A stretch of 64,000 nucleotides of DNA from Paenibacillus sp. sptzw28 (GCF_019550795.1 NZ_CP080545.1:2631001-2695000), one strand, 5' to 3'; shown: positions 27,128 to 36,738, counted from the stretch's first letter. Notes: a model not told the origin generated them from the letters alone. Translations and numbers: made by a program.

Positions 27128-28279
27128 CTACTTGGCGGATACCGGTTTTCCAACAACGGTCAATGTATTGCCGATAATAATATCGACCTTGATCTCAAAC
27201 TTGGCTTCCGAGTAGCGTTTGTCCCAATCTTTCTTCCAGACCTTCCATAACTTTGGATCATTTCGGTATATTTGATTTCCAAGTCCGATCAAATCAATTT
27301 TTTCTTTCTGGGTAAGTTTAATCGTCTCCTGAAGCTGTTTTTCCACCAGTTTTCTGACTTTCTTATCGAATTTCGCCAGATCCTCACGTTTCTCAAGCTT
27401 CGTGCATTTTAATTCCCCAATATTACCTCTAATCCTCACGAAAGCTTTCACTGTAAGAGGCGCTGATTTCAGCTCCGGTTTTAATTTGGTCGAGACCGAT
27501 TGGATTTCGATGGATTCGTAGTTTTCGGCATCCTTGGCTCGTTTCGCGCAGGGGACTTGAAGGATCCCTGATTTGTACACGCCCGAGAGCATAAGCACAT
27601 TTTCTGTTTGTTTACCCGATAACGTTCCAATCATTTTGCCTTTTTTGATCATCGCCATGCCGGGTAATATCACGATGTCCTTCTTTATGGATGCTAAAGG
27701 AAGGCCGATATTGGGAACCTGGCTTTTGAGGGCGTGAGCTAATTGAAGCAGGTTAATGCTGGGGACTTTTCCCGTTACATATTCTCCGCTTTCCTGCATT
27801 CTGTTTAGCTGGTGAGTGACCGTTTGTTCGATTAAAGGCTTAATGTTCAGGAATTTGCTTGCAGCACCTTCCGAGATCAGTATCTTTGTATTCAAGCGCG
27901 GTTCATGATCACGGTAAAAAAATTCGAGCAGGGAAATCAGGTTTTCCCTCTTTGCTGTTTTATCATCGATAATGATGACGCGCATATGACTCCATTGCGC
28001 CTTTCGTCCGAGATGCAGCGTTATATCGCGGACGGCATCAAATACCGATTGGCTTCTGGTATTTATGTTGACAAAGGATGTCCCTTGTTTACCGCCCTGA
28101 CCGCCGGCCTTTTGTCCAGGCCTATACAATTGGACACTAAGCTTCAGTGTTCCGGGACTCTGTTGGTCAATCGCGACCCCCATAATGAACCCTTTGTCAG
28201 GTAATTCCACTCTGTTCCAGCAGCCGGTTTGCGTTATCGAGAGAATCAGAAGAATGAGAGACAGCTGAAGCCGTTTCAT
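27128..28279 (-). CDS. gerAC: Germinant receptor lipoprotein, Ger(x)C family
   Basis: The C subunit, a 383-residue lipoprotein on the outer face of the spore inner membrane. The signal peptide ends in lipobox ITQTGC (Cys20), followed by WNRVELPDKGFIMGVAID, the standard start of Ger(x)C proteins. The C-terminal region with EKLVEKQLQ-like helices (KLVEKQLQETIKLTQ) and IDLIGLGNQIYRNDPKLW is also typical. It lies 18 bases after gerAA in the operon. Confidence 0.92.
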   Translation of the reverse strand: MKRLQLSLILLILSITQTGCWNRVELPDKGFIMGVAIDQQSPGTLKLSVQLYRPGQKAGGQGGKQGTSFVNINTRSQSVFDAVRDITLHLGRKAQWSHMRVIIIDDKTAKRENLISLLEFFYRDHEPRLNTKILISEGAASKFLNIKPLIEQTVTHQLNRMQESGEYVTGKVPSINLLQLAHALKSQVPNIGLPLASIKKDIVILPGMAMIKKGKMIGTLSGKQTENVLMLSGVYKSGILQVPCAKRAKDAENYESIEIQSVSTKLKPELKSAPLTVKAFVRIRGNIGELKCTKLEKREDLAKFDKKVRKLVEKQLQETIKLTQKEKIDLIGLGNQIYRNDPKLWKVWKKDWDKRYSEAKFEIKVDIIIGNTLTVVGKPVSAK

Positions 28280-28297
28280 CAGGATATCATTCCTTCT

Positions 28298-29899
28298 TCA
28301 TTCGGAATGTTGTGGCGTCGTTTTGGATTTATGTTCTCGGCGAAGTGTTCGATTTGTATATTTCAGCGGTATGCGAACGAAAACATCAAGAATCTGGAGA
28401 GGACGCAGCGGCTGGAGCGGAGCCAGATATGGCTGGCCAAGCGAGCGCATGTTCGACATATGCCATAATATCGCCAATAGTCCGAACATAAGTCCGAAAC
28501 CTCCCAGTGCGGCCGATAACGCCATCAGCGGAAACCGCAGAATACGCAGGGCGATCGCCATGTTATATTGAGGGATTGCGAATGATGCAATTCCCGTCAA
28601 TGACACGATAATAACCATAATCGGCGAAGTGAGTCCCGCATTGATCGCCGCTTCCCCTATAACGAGAGCACCTACGATGCTCACGGCTGAACCGATGGGG
28701 CGCGGGAGCCTGATCCCGGCTTCCCGAAGCAGCTCGAAGAAGAAATCCATAACCAGCGCTTCGACAAATGCCGGAAACGGTATACCTTCACGAGTATCCA
28801 GGATGGTGAGAAGTAATACCGTAGGGATCATTTCAGAATGAAACGTTGTCAGCGCTATGTAAATACTGGGGAGCGTCAAGGCAAGGAAAAAGGCTACGAT
28901 TCGAAGCCAACGTATCATCGTGGAGTATACCGTGCGCTGATAATAATCTTCGCTCGACTGGAGAAGCTCTACGAACAAACCCGGACAAATGAGCATAGTT
29001 CCGGTTCCCTGCACCAATACAACGATTTTTCCATCCAGCAGCGCGGCGACCGCTACATCCGGACGCTCTGTAACACGAAACTGGGGAAACGGTGAGTATA
29101 TCGAATCCTGAAGTATCTCTTCTACATAAGATGTCTCCAGCACTTCTATTTCTTTCACATTCGTAATGCGGCGTTTGAACTCCGCCAACAGCTCATCATC
29201 GACGATGCCTTCCAGATAACCGTAAACAACAGTCGTTTTGGTTTCGCCGCCGCCGTTTGTCTTTTCCAATTTAAACTTCGTGCTTTTCAGCCGATTGCGC
29301 AGAAGACCAATGTTTTTCTTTAAATTCTCTACTGTGCTCTCTCTTGGACCTTGCACCACTACTTCATTGGTCGGTTCACTAATCTGTCTCGTTTCCACTC
29401 CGGATGCTTCGAAAACAAGCGCTTTGTCCCAACCGTCGTAGAATATAGCCAAATATCCACTCAGTACCTTATCCACGACCGATTCGAAATCGTAGACCAT
29501 TATTGCCGACTCTTCCGAAACCCCGCTCTCTTCGAAATACTGGATGAGGCTCTCCGTCGTTACTTCCGTCCCCGGTCCCACCTCATGCGTGACAAGGTCC
29601 TGGAGCACGGACTTCATATAATTGACTTTCTTTCTCTGAATGATCGTGTCGAAATAAATAGACATAGCCTGCCTCGACATGTCGGGACCAAATTTCCAGG
29701 GTAAAAAAGTCATGTCGGTACAGTTGCGGAAAATCTCTTCAAGACGCTGTTTATTATCTTCGAGCTTCGTCGATATGGGCGTTTTAGGAGGCGAATCCTC
29801 ACCGGAATTCTGGTCAGTTCCTTCTGTACTTTGTGCGGTATTATTAGGTGCCGCTCCCATGCTGCCGCTGTCATTTGAGGATGTGGTATTATTAGGCAA
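28298..29899 (-). CDS. gerAA: Germinant receptor subunit, GerAA family
   Basis: The A subunit, 533 residues: a hydrophilic N-terminal domain to about 300, then four or five membrane helices (FFLALTLPSIYIALTTFHSEMIPT). The segments RESTVENLKKNIGLLRNRLKS and PRPIGSAVSIVGALVIGEAAI are typical of GerA proteins. A 50-residue Ser/Asn/Thr-rich leader precedes the conserved part. The frame opens at a GTG at 29908, but that GTG belongs to the AGGAGGTG binding site, so the TTG eight bases further on is the likely start. First gene of the operon, with a sigma-G-like promoter upstream. Confidence 0.92.
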   Translation of the reverse strand: MPNNTTSSNDSGSMGAAPNNTAQSTEGTDQNSGEDSPPKTPISTKLEDNKQRLEEIFRNCTDMTFLPWKFGPDMSRQAMSIYFDTIIQRKKVNYMKSVLQDLVTHEVGPGTEVTTESLIQYFEESGVSEESAIMVYDFESVVDKVLSGYLAIFYDGWDKALVFEASGVETRQISEPTNEVVVQGPRESTVENLKKNIGLLRNRLKSTKFKLEKTNGGGETKTTVVYGYLEGIVDDELLAEFKRRITNVKEIEVLETSYVEEILQDSIYSPFPQFRVTERPDVAVAALLDGKIVVLVQGTGTMLICPGLFVELLQSSEDYYQRTVYSTMIRWLRIVAFFLALTLPSIYIALTTFHSEMIPTVLLLTILDTREGIPFPAFVEALVMDFFFELLREAGIRLPRPIGSAVSIVGALVIGEAAINAGLTSPIMVIIVSLTGIASFAIPQYNMAIALRILRFPLMALSAALGGFGLMFGLLAILWHMSNMRSLGQPYLAPLQPLRPLQILDVFVRIPLKYTNRTLRREHKSKTTPQHSE

Positions 29900-29919
29900 G
29901 ATTATCACCTCCTGTAAAC

Positions 29920-29950
29920 TAGTATGCGGAAGCTTGGTAACATTTATGCG
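29920..29950 (-). promoter_or_regulatory. Sigma-G-like promoter of the germinant receptor operon
   Basis: On the minus strand, CGCATA (29945-29950), an 18-base spacer and CATACTA (29920-29926). CATACTA matches the forespore sigma-G -10 well. The predicted leader is only about 15-17 bases, ending just before the ribosome binding site, which weakens the call slightly. Confidence 0.5.
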
Positions 29951-30091
29951 GAGTCCGCGCCTTCAGCCGAAGGGTGAAACGTTCATGTGCAAATGGAAAT
30001 CGGGCGCGGCTCACGATGGTCGCCCTGGCCATTCGTACAGCTGACCATATTATTCGGCGAGTCAGAGGATCGCCCTTGTAATGTTTTTTAA

Positions 30092-30120
30092 GCTTCAGCT
30101 GGCGGCTGGGGCTTTTTTTT
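30092..30120 (+). terminator. Orphan rightward terminator upstream of the lpl cluster
   Basis: GCTTCAGC (30092-30099) pairs with GCTGGGGC (30105-30112), two of the eight pairs being G-U, and eight T follow. No plus-strand gene precedes it; the upstream 150 bases hold further small inverted repeats (GGGCG/CGCCC, GGCGA/TCGCC). It may end a small RNA running opposite to gerAA. Confidence 0.55.
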
Positions 30121-30176
30121 GTTGTCTGGAGCTTGAAGGAAAGCATGGCCATGAGCACTTTTCCCGCGGATTGCAA

Positions 30177-30216
30177 CAAAGTGCAAATCCGGCAAAACAT
30201 GCGGGCCACGCATTAA
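30177..30216 (+). promoter_or_regulatory. Putative lplB promoter region with operator-like motif
   Basis: GTGCAAATCCGGCAAAA begins at 30181 and a -10-like CATTAA lies at 30211, about 30 bases later. The same motif and spacing occur ahead of the yetA-like gene (GTGCAATTGCGGGCAAAA at 36664). This makes it a candidate binding site for the AraC-type regulator encoded between them. Confidence 0.45.
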
Positions 30217-30318
30217 GGTGCATTCAAAAATGTCTGATTGATGGAAAATAGCGGTTCCTCCACAATTGGTTTATACCGCTTTGGGGGCGGTGTTATCCAA
30301 ATCGGAGGTGAACGGGCT

Positions 30319-31284
30319 ATGAGGTACCTGACAACGGGAAGTAAAACGCGGATTCCGAATGAGCAGCGGCAGGTGTTTCGGACGAGCGCGTTCGGGAGGC
30401 TGAAGCGGGATAAATGGATGTATCTGCTGCTCATGCCGGGGATTTTGTATTTTATCATATTCAAATATGTCCCGATGTGGGGCATTCTGCTTGCCTTCAA
30501 AAATTACCAGCCGTTTACTGGCTTCTGGAAGAGTGAATGGGTCGGATTGGAACACTTTCAGGTGTTCTTCCAGAATCCCGATTTCTACAATTTGCTCAGA
30601 AACACACTGGTGCTGTCCTTTTACAATCTGGTCTTTTTCTTTCCCACTCCGATCATACTGGCTCTGCTTTTGAATGAAATCCGGTTGGCTCTGTTTAAAC
30701 GAACCGTCCAAACGCTAATTTATGTGCCGCATTTTATTTCGATGGTTATTGTGGCCAGTATCAGCTATGTGTTTCTGACAACGGAGGGCGGAGTGATTAA
30801 CGAGCTGCTCTTCCAATATACCGGGCAGAAAATCAATTTCCTCGGCAGTCCGGAATGGTTCAGGCCGATGATTATTCTGCAGACTATATGGAAGGAGTCC
30901 GGCTGGGGCACGATCATTTTCCTGGCCGCATTGTCGGGTGTCGATGTTGAGCAGTATGAAGCGGCAACCGTCGACGGCGCCAGGCGGTGGAGGCAGTTAT
31001 GGCATATCACGCTTCCGGCGGTTCGAAGCACGATCGTCATTCTGCTCATCCTGCGGATGGGGGATATTCTGGAGAACGGCTTTGAGCAAATTTATTTGAT
31101 GCAAAACGCGCTGAACCGGGAAGTCTCCGAGGTCTTTGATACTTATGTCTATATAATGGGGATTACGCAGGGAGCGTTCAGCTACAGCACCGCCGTAGGA
31201 CTGTTCAAAGCTATAGTGGGCGTCATTCTCGTACTCTCGGCAAACTATTTGGCCAAAAGGTTTGGTCAATCCGGCATTTATTGA
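30319..31284 (+). CDS. lplB: Sugar ABC transporter permease, LplB family
   Basis: A 321-residue inner-membrane permease of the LplB group (first of a permease pair for oligosaccharides, with six helices). It shows the YVPMWGILLAFKNY motif after helix 1 and the ATPase-contacting loop EQYEAATVDGARRWRQLWHITLP. The frame is open from 30238, but GGAGGTG at 30304-30310 sets the ATG at 30319. Together with the next two genes it forms an importer, probably of unsaturated rhamnogalacturonan oligosaccharides given the enzymes downstream. No ATPase gene is present; these systems use a shared MsmX-type ATPase encoded elsewhere. Confidence 0.88.
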   Translation: MRYLTTGSKTRIPNEQRQVFRTSAFGRLKRDKWMYLLLMPGILYFIIFKYVPMWGILLAFKNYQPFTGFWKSEWVGLEHFQVFFQNPDFYNLLRNTLVLSFYNLVFFFPTPIILALLLNEIRLALFKRTVQTLIYVPHFISMVIVASISYVFLTTEGGVINELLFQYTGQKINFLGSPEWFRPMIILQTIWKESGWGTIIFLAALSGVDVEQYEAATVDGARRWRQLWHITLPAVRSTIVILLILRMGDILENGFEQIYLMQNALNREVSEVFDTYVYIMGITQGAFSYSTAVGLFKAIVGVILVLSANYLAKRFGQSGIY

Positions 31285-31303
31285 AGAAGGGAGCAGATTA
31301 TCG

Positions 31304-32188
31304 ATGGGCAAACGATACCGAAGCGTCTCGGGAACGGTGTTCGACATGTTCAATTACGTCTTTCTTGCGGGGTTTGCCGTTTGCGCGATTATCCCGTTCG
31401 TGTACGTCATTTCCGGATCCTTCGCGACCGATGTGGAACTGACACAGCGCTCGTTCTTCCTCATTCCGAAGACATTCTCGATCAATGCGTACACATTCAT
31501 ATTCTCGACCGATACGATTATACGCAGCATTGGTGTCTCAATGTATGTAACGACCGTCGGTACGATCGTCAACCTGTTCTTCACAGTGACAATGGCTTAC
31601 CCGCTTGCAAGGCGCAGCCTGATGGGCCGCAATACGATCCTCAATCTGGTCGTATTCTCGATGCTGTTCGGCGGGGGAATGATCCCAACCTATCTGGTGG
31701 TGAGGGAGCTCGGACTGCTCGATTCCTATTGGGCGCTCATCCTTCCCGGAGCGATCAGCGCCTTCAACTTGATCATCGTCAAAAATTTTTTCCAGGAACT
31801 GCCTCCGGGTCTGGAGGAAGCGGCCCGGATTGACGGCTGTACGGAGCTCGGGCTGCTCTGGCGAATCGTTCTGCCGCTGTCGAAGCCGGTGCTTGCGACA
31901 TTCGCTTTATTCTATGCGGTAGGGCATTGGAACAATTTCTTCTCGGCTCTGCTATATATTAACGATCCGGCCAAATGGCCTTTGCAGGTGATGCTTCGGC
32001 AGATCGTCTTGCTCTCTCAAGCTGCGGCAGGTAACATGAACGAGATGGATCCGAACTTTGTGCAGCCGCCGGAGCAATCGATCAAGATGGCTGTTATCGT
32101 TGTGGGAACCGTGCCCATTCTGCTTGTCTACCCTTTCTTGCAGAAGCATTTTGCCAAGGGGGTCATGATCGGTTCGATCAAAGGGTAG
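31304..32188 (+). CDS. lplC: Sugar ABC transporter permease, LplC family
   Basis: The partner permease (294 residues, six helices) of the YtcP/LplC group. The ATPase-contacting loop is LEEAARIDGCTELGLLWRIVLPLSKP, and the protein ends in KGVMIGSIKG, a very common C-terminus of this group. The frame opens at 31262, but the ATG at 31304 is spaced ten bases from AAGGGAG and gives the usual N-terminus. It follows lplB by 19 bases. Confidence 0.88.
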   Translation: MGKRYRSVSGTVFDMFNYVFLAGFAVCAIIPFVYVISGSFATDVELTQRSFFLIPKTFSINAYTFIFSTDTIIRSIGVSMYVTTVGTIVNLFFTVTMAYPLARRSLMGRNTILNLVVFSMLFGGGMIPTYLVVRELGLLDSYWALILPGAISAFNLIIVKNFFQELPPGLEEAARIDGCTELGLLWRIVLPLSKPVLATFALFYAVGHWNNFFSALLYINDPAKWPLQVMLRQIVLLSQAAAGNMNEMDPNFVQPPEQSIKMAVIVVGTVPILLVYPFLQKHFAKGVMIGSIKG

Positions 32189-32289
32189 GTTATTGTTCGC
32201 AGCGCCTGGAAGGAGGGATAAGAGAGCAGTCAAGAAGGCGGTGCGGTCGTATATTATACAAATTCCATCATTTTAAGGGAGGTTTTATT

Positions 32290-33903
32290 ATGGTGCTCAG
32301 TACACAGAAACAGACGAAGCGGTGGACTTACATACTGTTGGCCGGTGCGCTCGCCTTAACGTCGGTCGCCGGATGCTCGCCGCAAAGCGGCGGCAATAAT
32401 CAGGGAACGAAGCCCGCCGTATCCGAAACCGGAACGGATAAAGAAGGCAATGCGGGAGGGGCTGCTAAGGAAGGGCCGGTCAACATTGACATCATGCTCC
32501 CTATATTCAAAACAAATTATCCGAAGGACGACAGCCCCGTCGCAGCGGAAATCGAGAAGAAAACGAACTCGAACCTCCATTTGGAATGGGTTCCGAACTC
32601 CTCTTACGGAGATAAATTTAATATAACGCTCGCTTCGGGAAAGCTCCCTACGGTGATGTACGTGCCCGATGTCAAGTCGCCAAGCTTCGTCAATGCGGTG
32701 AAAGCGGGAGCATTCTGGGAGGTAGGTCCGTATTTGAAGGATTATCCGAATCTCAGCAAAGCGAATCCGATCATACTCAATAACACGACAATCGACGGCA
32801 AGGTGTACGGCATTTACCGGGGACGGGCGCTCGGCCGCAACGGCCTCGTTTACCGAAAGGATTGGCTTGAGAATTTGGGCCTTCAGGAGCCGAAGACGAT
32901 CGACGATTTCTACAACATGCTGAAAGCGTTTACGAACGATGACCCTGACAAGGACGGAAAGAAGGATACGTATGGAATGACGCTCGTCAAATGGACGGGC
33001 GGCTGGGCAAGCGGCTTCGATATTATTTCCACTTGGTTCGGCGCGCCGACCGGGTGGGGCGAGGACGCGAGCGGCAAGCTGATGCCGGCCTTCCTGACAC
33101 CGGAATATTTCGAAGCGCTTAAGTTTATGAAGAAGCTGTATGACGAGAAGCTGATCAACGCCGATTTTGCAGTCATGGATTCTGCGAAATGGACTGATCC
33201 GATCGTAAACGGCCAGTCTGGCGCAATCGTGGATGTGCTTGATAACGCGGCCCGGATTAATGACAAAATTCAAGCGGCGCTCAAGCAGACGGGTAATGAT
33301 GAGCCGAATAAGATGTACACGGACGTCGTGAATTCGCTGGAAGGGCCCAAAGGCCTTCGTGCCCGGCCAACCAGCGGTTATGCCGGAATGCTTGCGATTT
33401 CCAAAACCTCCGTCAAGACGGAGGATGAGCTGCGCCGCATATTGACATTCATCGATCAGATGAGCGAACCGGAGCTGCAGACGCTGGCCGGCTATGGTAT
33501 CGAAGGCAAGCATTATACGAAAGTGGAAGGAGGTATCGAGCCTGTCAAGAACCCTACGCTGCTCGAATCCGAAGTGGAAGGTCTGAACCAGATGCTCACG
33601 TTTATTCCGGAGGACCATGGACTCAAGGTCGTCCAGACGCCGATTCGCGTCAAGCAGACGGAAGCTATGAAGGCTAATGAGGCGATCGTAGTCGCCAATC
33701 CGGCTGAACCGCTCCTGTCAACCGTTTATTCGCAAAAAGGTGCGCAGCTTGATAATATAATCAACGATGCTAGAATTAAATATGTCGTCGGTCAAATCGA
33801 CGAGGCAGCCTTCCGGTCGGCGATCGATGTTTGGCGAAAGACCGGCGGAGACGATCTGATCAAGGAAATGAATGAGTTGTACGCAGCTTCCAATAATAAA
33901 TAA
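32290..33903 (+). CDS. lplA: Extracellular solute-binding lipoprotein, LplA family
   Basis: A 537-residue substrate-binding lipoprotein anchored outside the membrane. The signal peptide ends in lipobox SVAGC, followed by a Gly/Asn/Lys-rich linker. The body (PVNIDIMLPIFKTNYP, YRKDWLENLGLQEPKTIDDFYNMLKAF with a DPDKDGKKDTYG calcium-like loop) is typical of the large LplA/YtcQ binding proteins. AGGGAGG precedes the ATG, and a terminator follows, so the transporter genes end here as a unit. Confidence 0.9.
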   Translation: MVLSTQKQTKRWTYILLAGALALTSVAGCSPQSGGNNQGTKPAVSETGTDKEGNAGGAAKEGPVNIDIMLPIFKTNYPKDDSPVAAEIEKKTNSNLHLEWVPNSSYGDKFNITLASGKLPTVMYVPDVKSPSFVNAVKAGAFWEVGPYLKDYPNLSKANPIILNNTTIDGKVYGIYRGRALGRNGLVYRKDWLENLGLQEPKTIDDFYNMLKAFTNDDPDKDGKKDTYGMTLVKWTGGWASGFDIISTWFGAPTGWGEDASGKLMPAFLTPEYFEALKFMKKLYDEKLINADFAVMDSAKWTDPIVNGQSGAIVDVLDNAARINDKIQAALKQTGNDEPNKMYTDVVNSLEGPKGLRARPTSGYAGMLAISKTSVKTEDELRRILTFIDQMSEPELQTLAGYGIEGKHYTKVEGGIEPVKNPTLLESEVEGLNQMLTFIPEDHGLKVVQTPIRVKQTEAMKANEAIVVANPAEPLLSTVYSQKGAQLDNIINDARIKYVVGQIDEAAFRSAIDVWRKTGGDDLIKEMNELYAASNNK

Positions 33904-33922
33904 TGAACAGCCGTTGACCGGA

Positions 33923-33954
33923 ACACCCGCTGAGAGCAAGCGGGTGTTTTTTTG
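33923..33954 (+). terminator. Terminator after lplA
   Basis: A 9-bp perfect stem (ACACCCGCT/AGCGGGTGT) with a 7-base loop and a run of seven or eight T. The 270 bases from here to the next gene hold no other clear feature. Confidence 0.9.
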
Positions 33955-34222
33955 TGCTGTTTTCGCCCAATGAACGCAGGTAACCGCTCTTAACGTTCAG
34001 AATCCGGTGATTTAGCGGGCTGCAATCAAAAAAATACTAGGAACGTAAAAAAGTCCAACCGCATTAAGGTTCATAAAGCACTTGTTTTGCAGGGAACTGC
34101 TGGGTTAAGGTGAGTGTAGGCTGCTTAGTAACCACTTCTTATTTGTCCGAGTAAATCGACAAATGTAAGCCCGTATGGAGAGCAAGCCGTGAATTTAATT
34201 TTTTGATTCGGTTGGTGAGAAG

Positions 34223-36541
34223 ATGATAAGCGAATTGAAATTCAAATGGGGCGGCCGCTTCCGGCCTGCATCGGGAAGCCGCGGCAAGCATTACCGGAAA
34301 AGCCTGATCTTGATTTTATTCGTCTCAGGCATTCCGGGTCTTATCATAGGCGCCATTGTATACTTTTGGGCGGGCGGCCGAATTGAAAGCGAGCTGCACC
34401 AGCTGCACAACCGGCAAATCGAGCAGCGGGCTCATGATTTCGATGTGCAGCTGACCAACCTGGAAATGACGGCTGCCCACTGGGCATTCGATCCGCAGTT
34501 CGATTACAGCCTCAGCGGGTTCGACTTTATCGCCGGTTACGAGAAATCGCGGGATTTAACGAAAACACTGCTTGTGATGCAGGGTTCTAACACGCTGACC
34601 AAACGTGTCGAGATGTATGTTCAGGATGGCCGTCATATTTTGTTTAATCCGGAGTACGGTGTGGTGGAGCAGCCTGGTGCGGTGAAGCGTTACGAGGAAT
34701 TGCTGAATTCCGGCTCCTCGATGTATTGGCGCTTGTGGGCGTTCGATCCGAGCCGCCCCGAAAGTAAGGATTTAACGCTTGTACATAAGATTCCGGGCGG
34801 GAGCATGCCGGCGGCGGGGGCCATAATCATCCGGCTTGATCAGGCAAAGATGAGCGGACTTCTCAAATCGATGTCGCCTTACGATGACGGGAAAACGTTT
34901 CTTTTCCACGAGTCGGGAAGCCTGATTGCATCCGAGAACGGCAGCAGCGAGTTTATGCGAAGCCTTCAAGCACAAATTGCCTCATACGGAAAAGGCCAAG
35001 GATTGTTTTATTTCGATTGGAATCATGTGACCTACTCGGTCTCTTATGGTACGTTTACCAGAATCGGAAGCGACTGGATGTACGTCTCGGCTGCGCCGAT
35101 AACGGCAATTACCGCACCGGTCCTCATTATATCCAAAGTGATTTTGTTCGTCAGCACGGCCGTTCTGCTGCTCGCGCTGGTCTTGGCGTGGCTCGCCTCG
35201 CGAAGCATATACTATCCGATCGAGCGGCTCGTAAGCAGACTGGGCGGCGGGCACCGCCATGAAGACGAATTTATGCTGATCGAGCGGGAATGGACGCATT
35301 TGAACCGGGAAAGCCTCGAGCTTCACAACCGTTTGGAGCATCAGCTTCCCCACGTCAAGGAGAGCTTTCTGCTGCAGCTCATTCAAGGCTATCTTTACGC
35401 CTATTCCGAGCAGGATTTAATCGACCGGATGAGGCTTTACAGGTGGGAAGTGGATGAGAGGCAGTTTGTTATTCTATATATCCGGTTTACGGGCTTTACC
35501 CTGCCTGACGGCCGGTTTTCGCAGGGAGACGAAGGGCTGGCAACCTTCGCAGCGGTTAATATTATCGAAGAGCTTGCAGCCGAGAGGTTCAATCAGTCCA
35601 ATGTGCTCAATTTCCACGACTTGTCGGCAGGACTGCTGATAACCACGCGGAAAGACGATTCCTATTTGCAGCCACTTCGCGATTTATGCGATCGGATAAC
35701 ACAGGCGATCAATCATATCCTGCACATGCATGTGACGATAGCTGTCAGTAATCCCACGCCTTCAATCTCACGCATTCCGCTGCTGTTCGAGGAAGCGAAG
35801 CTGGCGGTCAGCTACCGCATTTTCGACAATGACAATCAGCTGATCGATATGGATCGGGTGAATTCCGCCGAGGATGCGCAGGAGCCCCGATATCCGTTTG
35901 CTCAGGAACGCGATATCATTCAATCGATGCGGGTGGGCAGAATGGCAGAGACCGAATCCCATCTTTGCGAATTTCTGAAAGCGCTGTCGGTAAACGGCGC
36001 GAAGGAGATCGACGTCCAGCAGGGGATGCTTCACCTGCTCGGGAGCATCCAGCATGCGATACTCATCTCCGGCATCAATCCGAACCGTTTGTTCAAAGGG
36101 GCGAATATGTATGAGCTTCTGTCCCAGATCAGGGAGCCCGAACGGATCCTCGCCTGGTTCAGGGATAAAGTTATCCGTCCCTTCATGCGCGAGCTTGATG
36201 AGCGCTCAGGCGCTCAGGTGAAGCGGATGGTCGAGGAGACGATGATCTATATACAGCAAAATTTCATGCGGGATATCTCTTTGGATAACTGCGCCGACCT
36301 TACCGGGACAAATCCGTATTTTCTCAGCAAGACGTTCAAGCAGGTAACCGGCAAAAATTTTATCGACTATTTGACCGAGCTTCGCATGGAGCGGGCGAAG
36401 GAGCTCCTTCGTGAATCGGAGCTGAAGATCAATGACGTTGCGGTAACGGTCGGCTACCAGCACAGCTATTTCAATCGGATATTCCGCAAGCAGGAGGGCA
36501 TGACGCCAACCCAGTACCGTGAGCTCAGCCGGGCCAATTGA
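34223..36541 (+). CDS. Membrane-anchored AraC-type regulator
   Basis: A 772-residue one-component regulator. One helix near residues 30-50, an extracytoplasmic sensor-like region to about 295, a second helix (ISKVILFVSTAVLLLALVLAWLAS), a cytoplasmic middle region, and two helix-turn-helix motifs of the AraC type at about 670-770 (ISLDNCADLTGTNPYFLSKTFKQ, INDVAVTVGYQHSYFNRIFRK). Such proteins in Paenibacillus and Bacillus sit beside sugar ABC transporters and activate them on sensing substrate outside the cell. It lies inside the rhamnogalacturonan cluster. The ribosome binding site before the ATG is weak (GGTGAGAAG). Confidence 0.88.
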   Translation: MISELKFKWGGRFRPASGSRGKHYRKSLILILFVSGIPGLIIGAIVYFWAGGRIESELHQLHNRQIEQRAHDFDVQLTNLEMTAAHWAFDPQFDYSLSGFDFIAGYEKSRDLTKTLLVMQGSNTLTKRVEMYVQDGRHILFNPEYGVVEQPGAVKRYEELLNSGSSMYWRLWAFDPSRPESKDLTLVHKIPGGSMPAAGAIIIRLDQAKMSGLLKSMSPYDDGKTFLFHESGSLIASENGSSEFMRSLQAQIASYGKGQGLFYFDWNHVTYSVSYGTFTRIGSDWMYVSAAPITAITAPVLIISKVILFVSTAVLLLALVLAWLASRSIYYPIERLVSRLGGGHRHEDEFMLIEREWTHLNRESLELHNRLEHQLPHVKESFLLQLIQGYLYAYSEQDLIDRMRLYRWEVDERQFVILYIRFTGFTLPDGRFSQGDEGLATFAAVNIIEELAAERFNQSNVLNFHDLSAGLLITTRKDDSYLQPLRDLCDRITQAINHILHMHVTIAVSNPTPSISRIPLLFEEAKLAVSYRIFDNDNQLIDMDRVNSAEDAQEPRYPFAQERDIIQSMRVGRMAETESHLCEFLKALSVNGAKEIDVQQGMLHLLGSIQHAILISGINPNRLFKGANMYELLSQIREPERILAWFRDKVIRPFMRELDERSGAQVKRMVEETMIYIQQNFMRDISLDNCADLTGTNPYFLSKTFKQVTGKNFIDYLTELRMERAKELLRESELKINDVAVTVGYQHSYFNRIFRKQEGMTPTQYRELSRAN

Positions 36542-36654
36542 AGAAGCTCATGGCGCGGAGCAGCGTCGTGGTTTGACGTGTCCCGCCGGATTGATTCGGG
36601 AGCTGCAAAAAAGTGCGAACAAATCAAAAAATGACAATAGATGGATGCAGATGC

Positions 36655-36698
36655 GGCAAAAATGTGCAATTGCGGGCAAAAGGCCGCTCTTCTATCAT
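36655..36698 (+). promoter_or_regulatory. Putative promoter and operator of the yetA-like gene
   Basis: A -35-like TTGCGG (36670-36675), 17-base spacer and TATCAT (36693-36698). Overlapping the -35 is GTGCAATTGCGGGCAAAA (36664-36681), shared with the lplB upstream region. A related A-rich stretch with AAAAAAGTGCGAACAAA lies at 36607-36623, about 57 bases earlier. Confidence 0.5.
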
Positions 36699-36738
36699 GA
36701 GATTGATCAAGTCTCATTATAGGGGAGTGGGCTTTCAA

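Noticed and set aside
32356..33618. 420-codon open frame on the minus strand inside lplA
   Set aside because: Mirror of a well-supported solute-binding protein gene; no ribosome binding site and arginine/histidine-rich translation without domains.
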